Source of the DNA: Nocardioides xinjiangensis
Lineage (GTDB): Bacteria; Actinomycetota; Actinomycetes; Propionibacteriales; Nocardioidaceae
Direction: 5' to 3'
NCBI RefSeq assembly: GCF_017916455.1
Contig: NZ_JAFMSY010000001.1
Coordinates: 1,037,977 to 1,101,976 of the forward strand
DNA: 64,000 nt
Positions 43,347-52,603 of the stretch are shown here, piece after piece. The notes under the pieces were generated by a model, which did no database searches, was not told the origin of the DNA, and saw only the letters and a list, made by a program, of their open reading frames with translations. Both the position numbers and the translations under genes were made by a program. Each line of letters starts with the position of its first letter. The first letter of the stretch is position 1.

Positions 43347-44724
43347 GGGCCCGCCGCTCCGCGCGGGTCAGGGCGCGGAAGGGGCCGACCAGGCGGGGGC
43401 CGGAGAGCCGGTTCTCCAGCCGGCGCGCCTCCCGCTTGAGCGGCTGGGCGACGTACTCCCCCAGGATGACGCCCGAGGCGAGAGCGATGGCGACCGAGAT
43501 CGCGGTCATCAGCGCGAAGATGCCCTGCGAGACGAAGGGGCCGCCGTCGGACAGGAACGCCAGCCCGCGGTAGATCGAGAGTCCCGGGAGGAACGGGACG
43601 ATCGCAGGCACGGCGACGACCAGGGGCGGCACCCGCACCCGCCCCGCGACGGCGTACGCCACCAGGCCGATGAAGAGGGCCGCCGCACCGGCCGAGGCGA
43701 CCCGGCCGAACCCCGCCAGCGCGACCGCCTGGGAGATCAGCGCCGCGACGCCGGTGGTGAGGGCGATGGGCAGCACCGCGCGGCGCGGCGCGTACGACGC
43801 GACGCTGAAGGCGGCGGCCGACACGGCCGCGCCGCCGAGGATCGTAGGGAGGTCCGACACGCCGCGGGCCGCACCCGGCACCAGGTCGCCGAGCCCGAGG
43901 CCGACGGCCTCCGCGACCGAGATGCCGAGCGCGACGCCGGCGATGATCCCCGCGGTCGCCATCATCGCCTCGATCAGGCGTGCGCTCGCGGTGAGGTAGA
44001 AGCCGGTGAGGGCGTCCTGGACCGCGCCCATCAGGCCGATCCCCGCGAGCAGCATGATGATGTTGGCAGTCACGACCAGCGACGGGTCGACGTCGACCGG
44101 TGACGCGGCGACGGCGCCGGCGAGGAGGGTCGCGATCGCCCCGCCGGCCACCTGGAGGTAGAAGAACGGCAGCCGGCGCCGGGCGAGCACCAGCTGCACG
44201 CGGTCGATGAGGGCCGCGGCGAGCGCCGCGACGGCCGAGACGACCAGACCGCCGCCGAGGAAGACGCCGACCGCAGCGGCCATGACCATCCAGGCGACGG
44301 TCACCGCCCACCGCGGAAAGGCGTGCCCGAGCGAGACGATCGTGGCCATCCGGGAGCGCGCGAGGTAGAGGTCCGCCCGGTCGGTGAGGACGTCGCGCAC
44401 AAGGTGGTCGACCGCGGTCAGGTCCTCGTAGTCGATGTCGCGCTGCTGGACGTGGCGCATCATCAGCGTCGGCACGTCGTCGCCGGGGCCCTGGTGGCTC
44501 ATCGACAGCGCCGTGAACGTCACGTCGATCTCCGCCGTTCGCAGCCCGAGGTGGTCGGCGACCGACCGCATCGTCGCCGTCACGTCGGCCGCCCCGGCGC
44601 CCGAGGACAGCAGCATCTCGCCGATGCGCAGGCACAGGTCCATCGTCAGGTGGACCTCACGGGCCCGCTCGGCCGCTGCCTCGCGCTCGTCGTCGTGCTG
44701 GTCGGTCCGGTCGTGCTGATCCAC
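43324..44724 (-). CDS. ThrE-type threonine/serine exporter family protein
   Basis: A 466-residue membrane protein. The N-terminal half (DUF1212; LCLRIGEMLLSSGAGAADV near 31) and C-terminal half (DUF3815-like) together give about ten membrane spans, as in ThrE. ThrE exports threonine and serine by proton-driven exchange. A charged N-terminal tail precedes the first domain, and the C-terminus is Arg-rich. Threonine export is a family assignment; the physiological substrate here is unproven. Confidence 0.85.
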   Translation of the reverse strand: MDQHDRTDQHDDEREAAAERAREVHLTMDLCLRIGEMLLSSGAGAADVTATMRSVADHLGLRTAEIDVTFTALSMSHQGPGDDVPTLMMRHVQQRDIDYEDLTAVDHLVRDVLTDRADLYLARSRMATIVSLGHAFPRWAVTVAWMVMAAAVGVFLGGGLVVSAVAALAAALIDRVQLVLARRRLPFFYLQVAGGAIATLLAGAVAASPVDVDPSLVVTANIIMLLAGIGLMGAVQDALTGFYLTASARLIEAMMATAGIIAGVALGISVAEAVGLGLGDLVPGAARGVSDLPTILGGAAVSAAAFSVASYAPRRAVLPIALTTGVAALISQAVALAGFGRVASAGAAALFIGLVAYAVAGRVRVPPLVVAVPAIVPFLPGLSIYRGLAFLSDGGPFVSQGIFALMTAISVAIALASGVILGEYVAQPLKREARRLENRLSGPRLVGPFRALTRAERRALRRTGSE

Positions 44725-44803
44725 CTGTCCATGGTGGCAAAGGCGGGACAGGTTCCGTCACAGGGGTGATCCCGCCCGAGGCGGCGCTCCCTAGACTCGG
44801 CGC

Positions 44804-45937
44804 ATGCGCATCGACTTCCACGCGTCGGAGCGACCGACCCTCGGCGTGGAGTGGGAGCTCGCGCTCGTCGACCGCGCCAGCCGGGACCTCGTCAGCGTCG
44901 CGTCCGAGCTCCACGAGCTGGCGGCCGGGCGGCTGGACACCCCGGACCGGCTGCACAAGGAGCTGCTCCGCAACACGATCGAGGTCGTCACCGGCATCTG
45001 CGGCACCGCCGGCGAGGCGGCCGAGGACCTGCGCAGCACGCTGGCGGTCGTCGCCCCCGCCGCCCGCGAGCTCGGCGTCGACCTCCTCGGCGCCGGGTCG
45101 CACCCCTTCGCCGACTGGTCGCACCAGCAGCTCACCGAGGGCCACCGCTACGCCGAGCTGATCAACCGCACGCAGTGGTGGGGCCGCCAGATGCTGATCT
45201 GGGGCGTCCACGTGCACGTGGGGATGCCCGAACGGGACCGGGTGATGCCGGTGCTGGCGTCGATGCTGACGACGTACCCCCATCTCCTCGCGCTGTCCGC
45301 GAGCTCACCGATCTGGGCCGGCCAGGACACCGGGTACGCCTCGAACCGGGCGCTGATGTTCCAGCAGCTGCCCACTGCGGGACTGCCGTTCGCCTTCGAC
45401 ACGTGGGCCGAGTTCGAGAAGTGCATCGAGGACCAGACCACGACGGGGATCATCGACTCGATGGCCGACGTGCGGTGGGACCTGCGGCCCGCGCCGCACC
45501 TGGGCACGCTCGAGCACCGGGTCTGCGACGGCATGTCCGACCTGCGCGAGCTCGCCGCGCTCACCGCGCTCGTCCACTGCCTCGTCGTCGACCTCGACAC
45601 CCGGCTCGCGGCCGGCGAGGACCTGCCCACGATGGCGCCGTGGCAGGTGCAGGAGAACAAGTGGCGCGCCGCGCGCTACGGCCTCGACGCGATCGTCATC
45701 CTCGACGACCGCAACCGCGAGCGGCTGGTCACCGACGACCTCGCCGACCTCCTCGACCGGCTCTCGCCCGTGGCACGGCGGCTCGGCTGCGAGGCCGAGC
45801 TGCGCGCGGTCGCCGACATCCCCACGCGCGGGGCGTCCTACCAGCGGCAGCGAGCCGTCGCGCACGAGTCGGGCGGCGACCTGGTCGCCGTCGTCGACGC
45901 GCTCGTCGACGAGCTCGAGCACTCCCTCAAGGCCTGA
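44804..45937 (+). CDS. Carboxylate-amine ligase, glutamate-cysteine ligase family 2 (YbdK type)
   Basis: A 377-residue GCS2/YbdK enzyme. The N-terminal GVEWELALVD near residue 13, IWGVHVHVGMPERDRV near 132 and ENKWRAARYGLD near 283 match the family's ATP- and glutamate-binding core. These enzymes ligate glutamate to an amine; some are weak gamma-glutamylcysteine synthetases, others act in mycothiol-type or ergothioneine-related pathways. With no pathway partner here, the substrate is open. It stands alone, facing the ThrE-type gene and converging on the methyltransferase. Confidence 0.88.
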   Translation: MRIDFHASERPTLGVEWELALVDRASRDLVSVASELHELAAGRLDTPDRLHKELLRNTIEVVTGICGTAGEAAEDLRSTLAVVAPAARELGVDLLGAGSHPFADWSHQQLTEGHRYAELINRTQWWGRQMLIWGVHVHVGMPERDRVMPVLASMLTTYPHLLALSASSPIWAGQDTGYASNRALMFQQLPTAGLPFAFDTWAEFEKCIEDQTTTGIIDSMADVRWDLRPAPHLGTLEHRVCDGMSDLRELAALTALVHCLVVDLDTRLAAGEDLPTMAPWQVQENKWRAARYGLDAIVILDDRNRERLVTDDLADLLDRLSPVARRLGCEAELRAVADIPTRGASYQRQRAVAHESGGDLVAVVDALVDELEHSLKA

Positions 45938-46011
45938 CCCGCCGCACCGCGCGCCGTCGTCGCTGGCCGCGGGGAGGCACGCACCTCACGCCTCGCGCCG
46001 CGGCCTCCGCG

Positions 46012-47271
46012 TCACGGGAGCGGTGGGTCCACCTCGAGGCCTCCGCCGACCTGCTCGGCCACCGCCGCCAGCCGGGCGCGGGTGATGTCCGCGACCGTGG
46101 CGAGGCCCGCGAGGCCGGCGTTCGAGCCCTCGCGGGTGGGCTCCGCGGAGTTGATGCTGATGCAGCGGCGGGTGCCGCCGTCGGCGGCGTTGGCCAGGGC
46201 GACCGCGTGGCCGGTGGTGCCACTTCCCGCGAACGGGTCGAGCACCACGACGTCGCCGGGCAGCGTCGAGAGGATCCGACGCACCAGGCCGGTCGGCTTC
46301 GGCGACTCGAACACGTGACCGACCAGCGCCTTGAGCTCGGCGACGGCGGTGTCCGTCGAGCCGATCTCCTCGGCGAGCCAGATGGTGCGCAGCTTCTTGC
46401 GTCGACCGCCCTCCCGGTGGAGCCAGTCCCGCTGGAAGACGTCGGCACGCTCGCCGGAGCGACCACGGATCACCCGGCACTCGAGGTCGTCGGGGCGCTC
46501 GTCGACCCGGGCCCGGGACCAGCGCCACACCGCCGGCCGGCCGTCGCCGAAGACGGGCGTGAGCTCGACGCTGCCGGCGAACGCGGTGGTCGAGACCCGA
46601 CCGGTCCCGGGGTCGCCGTGGAGCGAGAAGTGCAGTGTCGGCGTGGTGAGCGGGTTGAACTTCTTGTTGGTGTTGCGCAGGGGCAGGTAGCGGAACCGGC
46701 GGCCGTCGGCGGCGGTGAGGGGGAAGTCCGCCTCGTCGACCGACTCCGCGCTGCTGCCGTCGACGGCGCAGCCCGGCAGGTGGCGGGCGTAGGCCAGCAC
46801 GTACTCGTGGCTGGTGGCGAAGCCGCGGCCGAGCTGGCGTCCCTTGGGGTTGAGGTTGACCACCACCTGCGCCATGAAGTTCGCCTCGCCGAACACCTCG
46901 TCCATCAGCAGCCGCAGGTGCGCCACCTCGTTGTCGTCGATGCTGACGAAGACCGCACCGTGCGGGGCGAGCGCCTCGCGCACGGCGTCGAGCCGGGGGC
47001 GCATCATCGCCGTCCAGGCTGCGTGCCGGCCCGCGTACGGGTCCGCGTGGGAGCCGTCGCGGAAGCGGTCGGCGTACGCGAAGTCGTTGCCGGTGTTGTA
47101 GGGCGGGTCGGTGTAGACGACGTCGACCGACCCCGGCGCGAGCCGCGGCAGCACGTCGAGGTTGTCGCCGACGTGCAAGGTGTTCCAGGCCCGGCCTCGC
47201 GCCAGCTCGTCCGCCGGACCGCCGGCCGCACCCTCCGCACCGCCGGCTGCGGGCGCGGGCTGGTCGGGCAC
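46012..47271 (-). CDS. Orphan site-specific DNA adenine/cytosine-N4 methyltransferase (beta class)
   Basis: A 419-residue DNA methyltransferase of the type III Mod-like/beta class. The catalytic DPPY is at 55-58 (VVYTDPPYNTGNDF), the target-recognition region lies in the middle, and the SAM motif FAGSGTTG is near residue 344. No restriction endonuclease gene is found next to it or elsewhere in the window, so it is an orphan, with a role in epigenetic regulation, replication or protection against an incoming restriction system. The recognition site cannot be read from the sequence. Confidence 0.9.
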   Translation of the reverse strand: MPDQPAPAAGGAEGAAGGPADELARGRAWNTLHVGDNLDVLPRLAPGSVDVVYTDPPYNTGNDFAYADRFRDGSHADPYAGRHAAWTAMMRPRLDAVREALAPHGAVFVSIDDNEVAHLRLLMDEVFGEANFMAQVVVNLNPKGRQLGRGFATSHEYVLAYARHLPGCAVDGSSAESVDEADFPLTAADGRRFRYLPLRNTNKKFNPLTTPTLHFSLHGDPGTGRVSTTAFAGSVELTPVFGDGRPAVWRWSRARVDERPDDLECRVIRGRSGERADVFQRDWLHREGGRRKKLRTIWLAEEIGSTDTAVAELKALVGHVFESPKPTGLVRRILSTLPGDVVVLDPFAGSGTTGHAVALANAADGGTRRCISINSAEPTREGSNAGLAGLATVADITRARLAAVAEQVGGGLEVDPPLP

Positions 47272-47372
47272 GGACGGCAGCCTAGGCGCTGGGGAGGAGC
47301 CCGGCGACGGACCGACCGGCCCCGAGCATCAATTGTCCCACCAGTCCCACGACGTCCTTTACTCTGGAGCGC

Positions 47373-48737
47373 GTGCCTTCCTCCACGCGCCGCCTCCTGA
47401 CCGCCACACCGCTGACCGTCGCCACCGCCGGCGTGCTCGTCGCCGGCCTCGCCCTCAACGTCGGTGCCGGCCCCTCCGCCGCCGACGCGGGCGACGCTCG
47501 CGGCCGGAGCCTGGCGTACGACACCCAGAGCGGGTACCGCGGCCGCAACCAGACCTCCGACGGCAAGCCGGGCGTCGTGGTCGGGCCCCCGGTGAGCGCC
47601 CGGGGCCGCACGGCGCAGGTGCGGAACGACGTCAGCTACCAGATCGCGCCCGGCGTCGTGCTGCGCGAGTGGGACCAGGTGGACGGCCGGCAGCCGGTCG
47701 GGCAGGTCCGGATGAACCTCGTGACGGTCGACCTCGACGCCGCGAACATCACGTTCGAGGAGCTCTCCCCCACCTACGTCACCAGCCGCAAGAAGGTCAG
47801 CCAGCTCGGCGGCTGGAACGACGCGCTCGCGGCGATCAACGGCGACTTCTTCGACATCGGCAACACCGACGCCCCGCTGGGCGTCACCGTGAACCGGGAG
47901 CGCGGGATCCTCGGTGGCTCCCGCGAGGGCTGGATCCCGGGCGTCAACTCGACGCTGTGGTTCGACGACTCGGGCCCGCACGTCGGGCCGCTGAGCCTGC
48001 AGTACACGATCAGGCAGCGGAGGGCGTGGACCGTCAGCGGCATCAACCACCCGCGCATCCCGGCGGGCCAGATCGGGGTCTTCACCTCCGACTGGCACCG
48101 CACCGAGGGCTACCGCGTCACCTCGGGCAAGAAGCGCGCCCGCGAGGTGGTCCTGCGCAACAACCGCGTCGTCTCCAACCGCCCCAAGCTGTCGAGCGGC
48201 CGGAAGATCCACAAGGAGGAGCGGGTGCTCGTCGGCACGGGCAGCGCCGCGGGCAAGCTGGCCACCCTCAAGCGCGGCAAGAAGATCACGCTGTCCAAGC
48301 GCATCGAGGGCGGCCGGCCCACGGTGGCGATCAGCGGTGACCGGCCGCTGCTGGTGAACGGCGTGCGCACCGTCATCAACAACACCATCGCGCACCCGCG
48401 CACCGCGGTGGGCATCGACGCCGACGGCCGCCAGCTGTTCATCCTCGTGGTCGACGGGCGCTCCTCGGCCAGCCGCGGGTACACGATGGTCGAGCTGGCC
48501 GACATGATGACGGCCCTCGGCGCGGAGAACGCCATCAACCTCGACGGCGGCGGCTCCTCGGCGATGTACAGCCGCACCGGCACCGGCGAGATGGGCGTGG
48601 TCAACGAGCCCTCCGACGGCGGCGAGCGCCTCGTGCCCAACGCGTTCGGGGTGGTCTACCACGCCGAGCTGCCGCCGGTGGTCCCGATCGTGCCGACCCC
48701 CACCCCGGTGCCCCCCACCACGACGCCGACGCCCTGA
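47373..48737 (+). CDS. Secreted phosphodiester glycosidase (NAGPA-domain) protein
   Basis: A 454-residue secreted protein. A signal peptide with a hydrophobic core at about residues 10-30 precedes an N-terminal region of about 60 residues. The NAGPA/phosphodiester-glycosidase domain covers about 110-435, with INGDFFDIGNTDAPLGV near 150 and the metal-site-like NLDGGGSSAM near 389. The C-terminus is Pro/Thr-rich (PVVPIVPTPTPVPPTTTP), like a wall-spanning linker. Relatives remove GlcNAc from phosphodiesters or process cell-wall glycans. The GTG at 47373 begins the signal peptide. Confidence 0.88.
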   Translation: MPSSTRRLLTATPLTVATAGVLVAGLALNVGAGPSAADAGDARGRSLAYDTQSGYRGRNQTSDGKPGVVVGPPVSARGRTAQVRNDVSYQIAPGVVLREWDQVDGRQPVGQVRMNLVTVDLDAANITFEELSPTYVTSRKKVSQLGGWNDALAAINGDFFDIGNTDAPLGVTVNRERGILGGSREGWIPGVNSTLWFDDSGPHVGPLSLQYTIRQRRAWTVSGINHPRIPAGQIGVFTSDWHRTEGYRVTSGKKRAREVVLRNNRVVSNRPKLSSGRKIHKEERVLVGTGSAAGKLATLKRGKKITLSKRIEGGRPTVAISGDRPLLVNGVRTVINNTIAHPRTAVGIDADGRQLFILVVDGRSSASRGYTMVELADMMTALGAENAINLDGGGSSAMYSRTGTGEMGVVNEPSDGGERLVPNAFGVVYHAELPPVVPIVPTPTPVPPTTTPTP

Positions 48738-48793
48738 CCGGACGGGACGACCCGAGGAAGATCCAGCGACGACCCGGCGGACGGGGCGGCGGC

Positions 48794-49435
48794 TCAGGCG
48801 TCCGGCGCCGCGAACACCACGACGTAGGTGACCGGCGCCAGGCACTGCACCGTGCTCTTCGGCAGCTGCGCGACGACCTCGAAGCCGGCCTCGCCGGCGT
48901 CGACGGTCACGCTGCGCGGCGGCTCGCACCCGGTGGCCGCCACGGCGCCGTAGGGCGTCGCGCCCGGCCCCTCGACCTCCGCGACCGCCGACGCGACCTT
49001 CTCGGGCAGCCCGTTCTGCAGCCCGACGACGAAGTCCTGCACGGCCCGGTCGCCGTCGAGGGCGAACGCCAGCGTCGAGGGCGACCCGCCGCCCTCGGTG
49101 GCGTCCACCACCACGGCCTCGGTGACGCCGGCGGTGCCGGTGGCCGGGATCGTCGCCGGGGCGACCGGCGCGGCAGTGGGCGTCCCGGACGGTGACTCGG
49201 ACGGTGACTCCGACGACGTCCCGGCCGGGCTCGACGCCCCCTTCGAGCCCGCCGGGTCGGTGGCGGAGCCGCCGTCGGAGCCGCAGGCGGTCAGCCCGGC
49301 GGCCAGCGCCAGCCCGAGGACGGGGCCGACGACGCGCGCCGGGGTCGGGCGGGGACGGGCGCCCGAGCGGCGCAGGAAGGTGCCCGAGGAGCTGTCCGTG
49401 GAGGTGTCCGTGGAGGTGTCCGTGGAGGTGCGCAT
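48794..49435 (-). CDS. Lipoprotein with repeat-encoded N-terminal Thr/Ser/Asp stretch
   Basis: A 213-residue lipoprotein. The lipobox is LTAC with Cys51, preceded by an unusually long n-region of about 34 residues that includes three STDT repeats encoded by a 12 bp tandem repeat at about 49391-49431. After Cys51 comes a Ser/Pro/Thr-rich linker (about 56-90) and a domain with two cysteines and hydrophobic strands (VTYVVVFAAPDA at the end). No family is recognised. The upstream region offers no ATG/GTG nearer to the hydrophobic core, so the long n-region appears to be real. Confidence 0.75.
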   Translation of the reverse strand: MRTSTDTSTDTSTDSSSGTFLRRSGARPRPTPARVVGPVLGLALAAGLTACGSDGGSATDPAGSKGASSPAGTSSESPSESPSGTPTAAPVAPATIPATGTAGVTEAVVVDATEGGGSPSTLAFALDGDRAVQDFVVGLQNGLPEKVASAVAEVEGPGATPYGAVAATGCEPPRSVTVDAGEAGFEVVAQLPKSTVQCLAPVTYVVVFAAPDA

Positions 49436-49534
49436 GGCCGTTGGACGGCAGCCATGCCTCGCCGGCTCCCTCCTGCGGGCTCGGCTGCGGACGCCGCGTC
49501 GACGGGGCGGGGCCGGACTGGCAGGCTGTGCGCC

Positions 49535-50542
49535 GTGAGCGAGGCAGGGGTCCCGGCGGAGCCGGTGCGCGAGGCCGTGCGGGCGTACGCCGCGCGGCAG
49601 CCGCAGATCGCCACGGCCACCGCGGCGTGGGTCACCCGGATCCGGACGCTGCTCGACGACGCGGGCATCGACTACCTCAGCGTCACCGGCCGCACCAAGA
49701 GCGTGGCGTCGTTCGCGGCGAAGGCCAACCGCACCGTCGAGGGACGCCTGCTCTACCCCGATCCGCTCGAGCAGATCACCGACCAGGTCGGCGTCCGCGT
49801 GATCACCTACGTCCACAGCGACGTCGCGGCCGTCGCCGAGCTGCTCGACGACGAGCTCGTCATTCTCGACGACCGCGACCTCGGCGAGGAGACCGCACGC
49901 TCCGGCCGCTTCGGCTACGCCAGCCGCCACCTGCTCGTCCGGGCCGGCGACGACGGGCACGAGGACCTCGCGAGCGAGCGGGCGAGCGTGCAGGTGCGGA
50001 CCGTGCTGCAGCACGCCTGGGCGGAGTTCGAGCACGACATCCGCTACAAGGGCAATGTCCCCGACGACGCCGCCGCCGACCTCGACCGCCGCTTCACGCT
50101 TGCCGCCGGCCTGATCGAGCTGGCCGACCGGGAGTTCGCCACGATCCGCGAGCGGATCCAGGCGGCCGCACCGGGTCGGGCCGCCGAGCCGGAGGCCGAC
50201 CACATCGTCGGCCAGGACCTCGCGACGTTCCTCGCCGGGCACTACAGCGACGCCGGCTGGTCGCACACCGACCACTACGACTGGATCGCGGGCCTGCTCG
50301 CCGAGCTCGGCATCGACAGCGTCGACGACCTCGCCGACCTGCTGACCTCCGTCGACGCCGACGCGGTGATCCGCCGGATGGGCTACCGCTACCCGGCGGG
50401 GGCCGTGCGCCGGCTGGACGACGCGCTGCTGGCGATCTTCGGCGAGCAGTACGTCACCCTGGAGGGCAACCGGCACCGCGTGCCGCTCCTGCGGGCCCGG
50501 ATGGAGAAGCTCACCACGCCCGAGAGCCGCGACCCGCGGTAG
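49535..50542 (+). CDS. Small alarmone synthetase-like RelA/SpoT-domain protein
   Basis: A 335-residue protein with a (p)ppGpp synthetase domain: GRTKSVASFAAKANR near 56, PLEQITDQVGVRVITY near 79, SGRFGYASRHLLVR near 125, and VQVRTVLQHAWAEFEHDIRY near 154. It has no HD hydrolase, TGS or ACT domain, so it would synthesise but not degrade the alarmone. A C-terminal part of about 120 residues may be regulatory. The GTG at 49535 is used because upstream codons are non-coding. The next gene begins 16 bases after its stop and may be co-transcribed. Confidence 0.87.
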   Translation: MSEAGVPAEPVREAVRAYAARQPQIATATAAWVTRIRTLLDDAGIDYLSVTGRTKSVASFAAKANRTVEGRLLYPDPLEQITDQVGVRVITYVHSDVAAVAELLDDELVILDDRDLGEETARSGRFGYASRHLLVRAGDDGHEDLASERASVQVRTVLQHAWAEFEHDIRYKGNVPDDAAADLDRRFTLAAGLIELADREFATIRERIQAAAPGRAAEPEADHIVGQDLATFLAGHYSDAGWSHTDHYDWIAGLLAELGIDSVDDLADLLTSVDADAVIRRMGYRYPAGAVRRLDDALLAIFGEQYVTLEGNRHRVPLLRARMEKLTTPESRDPR

Positions 50543-50557
50543 GAGGCGGCCCCTAGG

Positions 50558-51703
50558 GTGGGCGCCATGAGCCGGCCGTCGTGGACCACCGTCGCCCCCG
50601 TCCTGGCCGCCGTGGCGCTGGTGCCGGCCTGGTTCACCCACCCCGAGGGGATCGTCCTCGGCGTCCTCGCCGTGCTGCTGGTCGGTGCGGTCCTCGCCGC
50701 GGTCCACCACGCCGAGGTGGTCGCCCACCGGGTCGGGGAGCCGTACGGCTCACTGGTCCTCGCGGTCGCGGTGACCATCATCGAGGTGGGCCTCATCGTC
50801 ACGCTCATGGTGACCGCCGACAAGGACGCCTCCGGCCTGGCCCGCGACACGGTCTTCGCGGCGGTGATGATCACCGTCAACGGCATCGTCGGCCTGTCGC
50901 TGCTGGTCGGCGCCCTGAAGCACCACCTCGCCGTGTTCAACCCCGAGGGCACCGGCGCCGCGCTGGCCACCGTCATCGCCCTGGCCGTGCTGTGCCTGGT
51001 CGTCCCGTCGGTGACCACGTCGCAGCCGGGCCCGGAGTTCACGGGAGCGCAGCTGGCGTTCGCCGCGATCGCGTCGCTGGCGCTCTACGGCATGTTCGTC
51101 TTCACCCAGACCATCCGGCACCGTGACTTCTTCCTGCCGGTCAGCCACGGGCAGCACTCGCCGGTGGTGACGTCGGCCGGCGGCGGCGACTCCTTCGAGC
51201 ACGAGCCGGTCGACCTCGACGACGACGGCCACGCCGACCCGCCGAGCAACCGCGCCGCCCTCGGCAGCCTCGTCCTGCTCGTCGTCTCGCTCGTGGCGGT
51301 CGTCGGCCTCGCCAAGATCGAGTCCCCGGCGATCGAGTCGGGCGTCGCCGCCCTGGGCTTCCCGCAGGCCGTCGTCGGCGTGGTCATCGCCCTGCTGGTG
51401 CTCGCGCCCGAGACGATCGCGGCGGTCCGCGCGGCGGCCCGCAACCGCGTGCAGGTGAGCCTGAACCTGGCGCTTGGGTCGGCGATGGCGTCGATCGGGC
51501 TCACGATCCCCGCCATCGCCGTCGCCGGCATCTGGCTCGACGGCCCGCTCGAGCTCGGCCTCAACCAGCTCCAGACGGTGCTGCTGGCCCTCACCGCCGC
51601 GGTCGCGATCCTCACCGTCGTCCCGGGTCGCGCCAAGCCGCTGCAGGGCGGCGTCCACCTGGTCCTGCTCGCGTCGTTCCTGTTCCTGACGATCGCCCCG
51701 TAG
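50558..51703 (+). CDS. chaA: Ca2+/H+ (Na+/H+) antiporter of ChaA type
   Basis: A 381-residue cation/proton antiporter with about 11 membrane spans and the duplicated CaCA repeats: GEPYGSLVLAVAVTIIEVGL near 63 and NLALGSAMASIGLTIPAIAV near 303. An acidic loop (HEPVDLDDDGHADP, about 214-227) separates the two halves, as in ChaA. The GTG at 50558 lies 11 bases from an AGGAGG at 50541-50546; the ATG at 50567 is the alternative. It follows the alarmone synthetase gene. Its stop is followed by a strong bidirectional hairpin at 51738-51773. Confidence 0.9.
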   Translation: MGAMSRPSWTTVAPVLAAVALVPAWFTHPEGIVLGVLAVLLVGAVLAAVHHAEVVAHRVGEPYGSLVLAVAVTIIEVGLIVTLMVTADKDASGLARDTVFAAVMITVNGIVGLSLLVGALKHHLAVFNPEGTGAALATVIALAVLCLVVPSVTTSQPGPEFTGAQLAFAAIASLALYGMFVFTQTIRHRDFFLPVSHGQHSPVVTSAGGGDSFEHEPVDLDDDGHADPPSNRAALGSLVLLVVSLVAVVGLAKIESPAIESGVAALGFPQAVVGVVIALLVLAPETIAAVRAAARNRVQVSLNLALGSAMASIGLTIPAIAVAGIWLDGPLELGLNQLQTVLLALTAAVAILTVVPGRAKPLQGGVHLVLLASFLFLTIAP

Positions 51704-51737
51704 CCCGCGCCGGTCGCCCACGGGGCCCGGACACGAC

Positions 51738-51773
51738 GACGCCGGCCCCGGGCGTGGGCCCGGGACCGGCGTC
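51738..51773. terminator. Bidirectional hairpin terminator
   Basis: GACGCCGGCCCCGGGC (51738-51753) pairs with GCCCGGGACCGGCGTC (51758-51773), 16 positions with one mismatch and a 4-base loop. It lies between the convergent chaA and binding-protein genes, 10 bases before the stop of the latter, so it should end both transcripts. Confidence 0.75.
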
Positions 51774-51783
51774 GGAGCGGTGG

Positions 51784-52599
51784 TCAGCCGAAGTACTTGG
51801 CGTAGATCTTGTCGTAGGTGCCGTCCTCGCGCAGGTCGGCGAGCGCGCTGTTGATGGTGCGCAACAACGGGATGTTGCCGTCCTTCTTCACCGCCATGCC
51901 GTACTGCTCGCCGGTGTCGAACTCCCGGGCGGTCTTCAGCCGCGGGTTGTCCGCCACGAACTGGCCGGAGACGGTGTTGTCGAGCATCGCGGCGTCGAGC
52001 TCGCCGGCGTCGAGGGCGGCCTGCAGGCCGGCCGCGTCGTCGTACGCCCGCACCTGCGTGGTCTCCGGGGCGAAGTCGCTCAGGTAGGTCTCGCCGGTGG
52101 TCTCCTTCTGGACGCCGACGCGTTGCCCGGCCAGCTCCTCGAGCTCGTCCAGGCCGGAGCCGCGCGGCGTGATGAGCGCCTGCTTGGCGTCGAAGTAGGG
52201 GCTCGAGAAGTCGAGCACGCGGGCCCGCTCACCGGTGATCGTCATCGCCGAGATGGCGAGGTCGCAGACGTCGCTGTTGAGCGACTCGCCCGAGGTGATG
52301 TCGTCGAACGACACGTCGACGACGTCGAGCTCGGCGTCGAGGTCCTCGGCGACCTCGCGCACCAGGTCGATGTCGAACCCGGTGGGCTTGCCGCCCTTCA
52401 GGTACTCGAACGGCTCGTAGGGCATGTCGGTGCAGACGGTGAGCGCGCCGCCGAAGACCAGCGACACCTCGCTCAGGGAGTCGGCCTCCTGGCCCTGCGC
52501 GCTGCCACCGCAGCCGCTCAGCGTGGCCAGCAGAGCCACGGAGGACAGGGCGGCAGCCGCGACGCGGGCCGGGTTCGTGCGCAGGATCGAACGGGTCAT
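51784..52599 (-). CDS. Amino-acid ABC transporter substrate-binding lipoprotein
   Basis: A 271-residue family 3 (GltI/HisJ-like) solute-binding lipoprotein. The lipobox LSGC gives Cys30. LTVCTDMPYEPFEYLKGGKP near 53 and GFDIDLVREVAEDLDAELDV near 73 define the ligand-binding lobe. It immediately follows the conservon GTPase gene on the same strand; an alternative ATG at 52614 would overlap that gene by 11 bases. No permease or ATPase gene is nearby. It may be a sensor subunit for the conservon or an orphan binding protein. Ligand probably an amino acid. Confidence 0.88.
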   Translation of the reverse strand: MTRSILRTNPARVAAAALSSVALLATLSGCGGSAQGQEADSLSEVSLVFGGALTVCTDMPYEPFEYLKGGKPTGFDIDLVREVAEDLDAELDVVDVSFDDITSGESLNSDVCDLAISAMTITGERARVLDFSSPYFDAKQALITPRGSGLDELEELAGQRVGVQKETTGETYLSDFAPETTQVRAYDDAAGLQAALDAGELDAAMLDNTVSGQFVADNPRLKTAREFDTGEQYGMAVKKDGNIPLLRTINSALADLREDGTYDKIYAKYFG

Positions 52600-52603
52600 G
52601 GCG

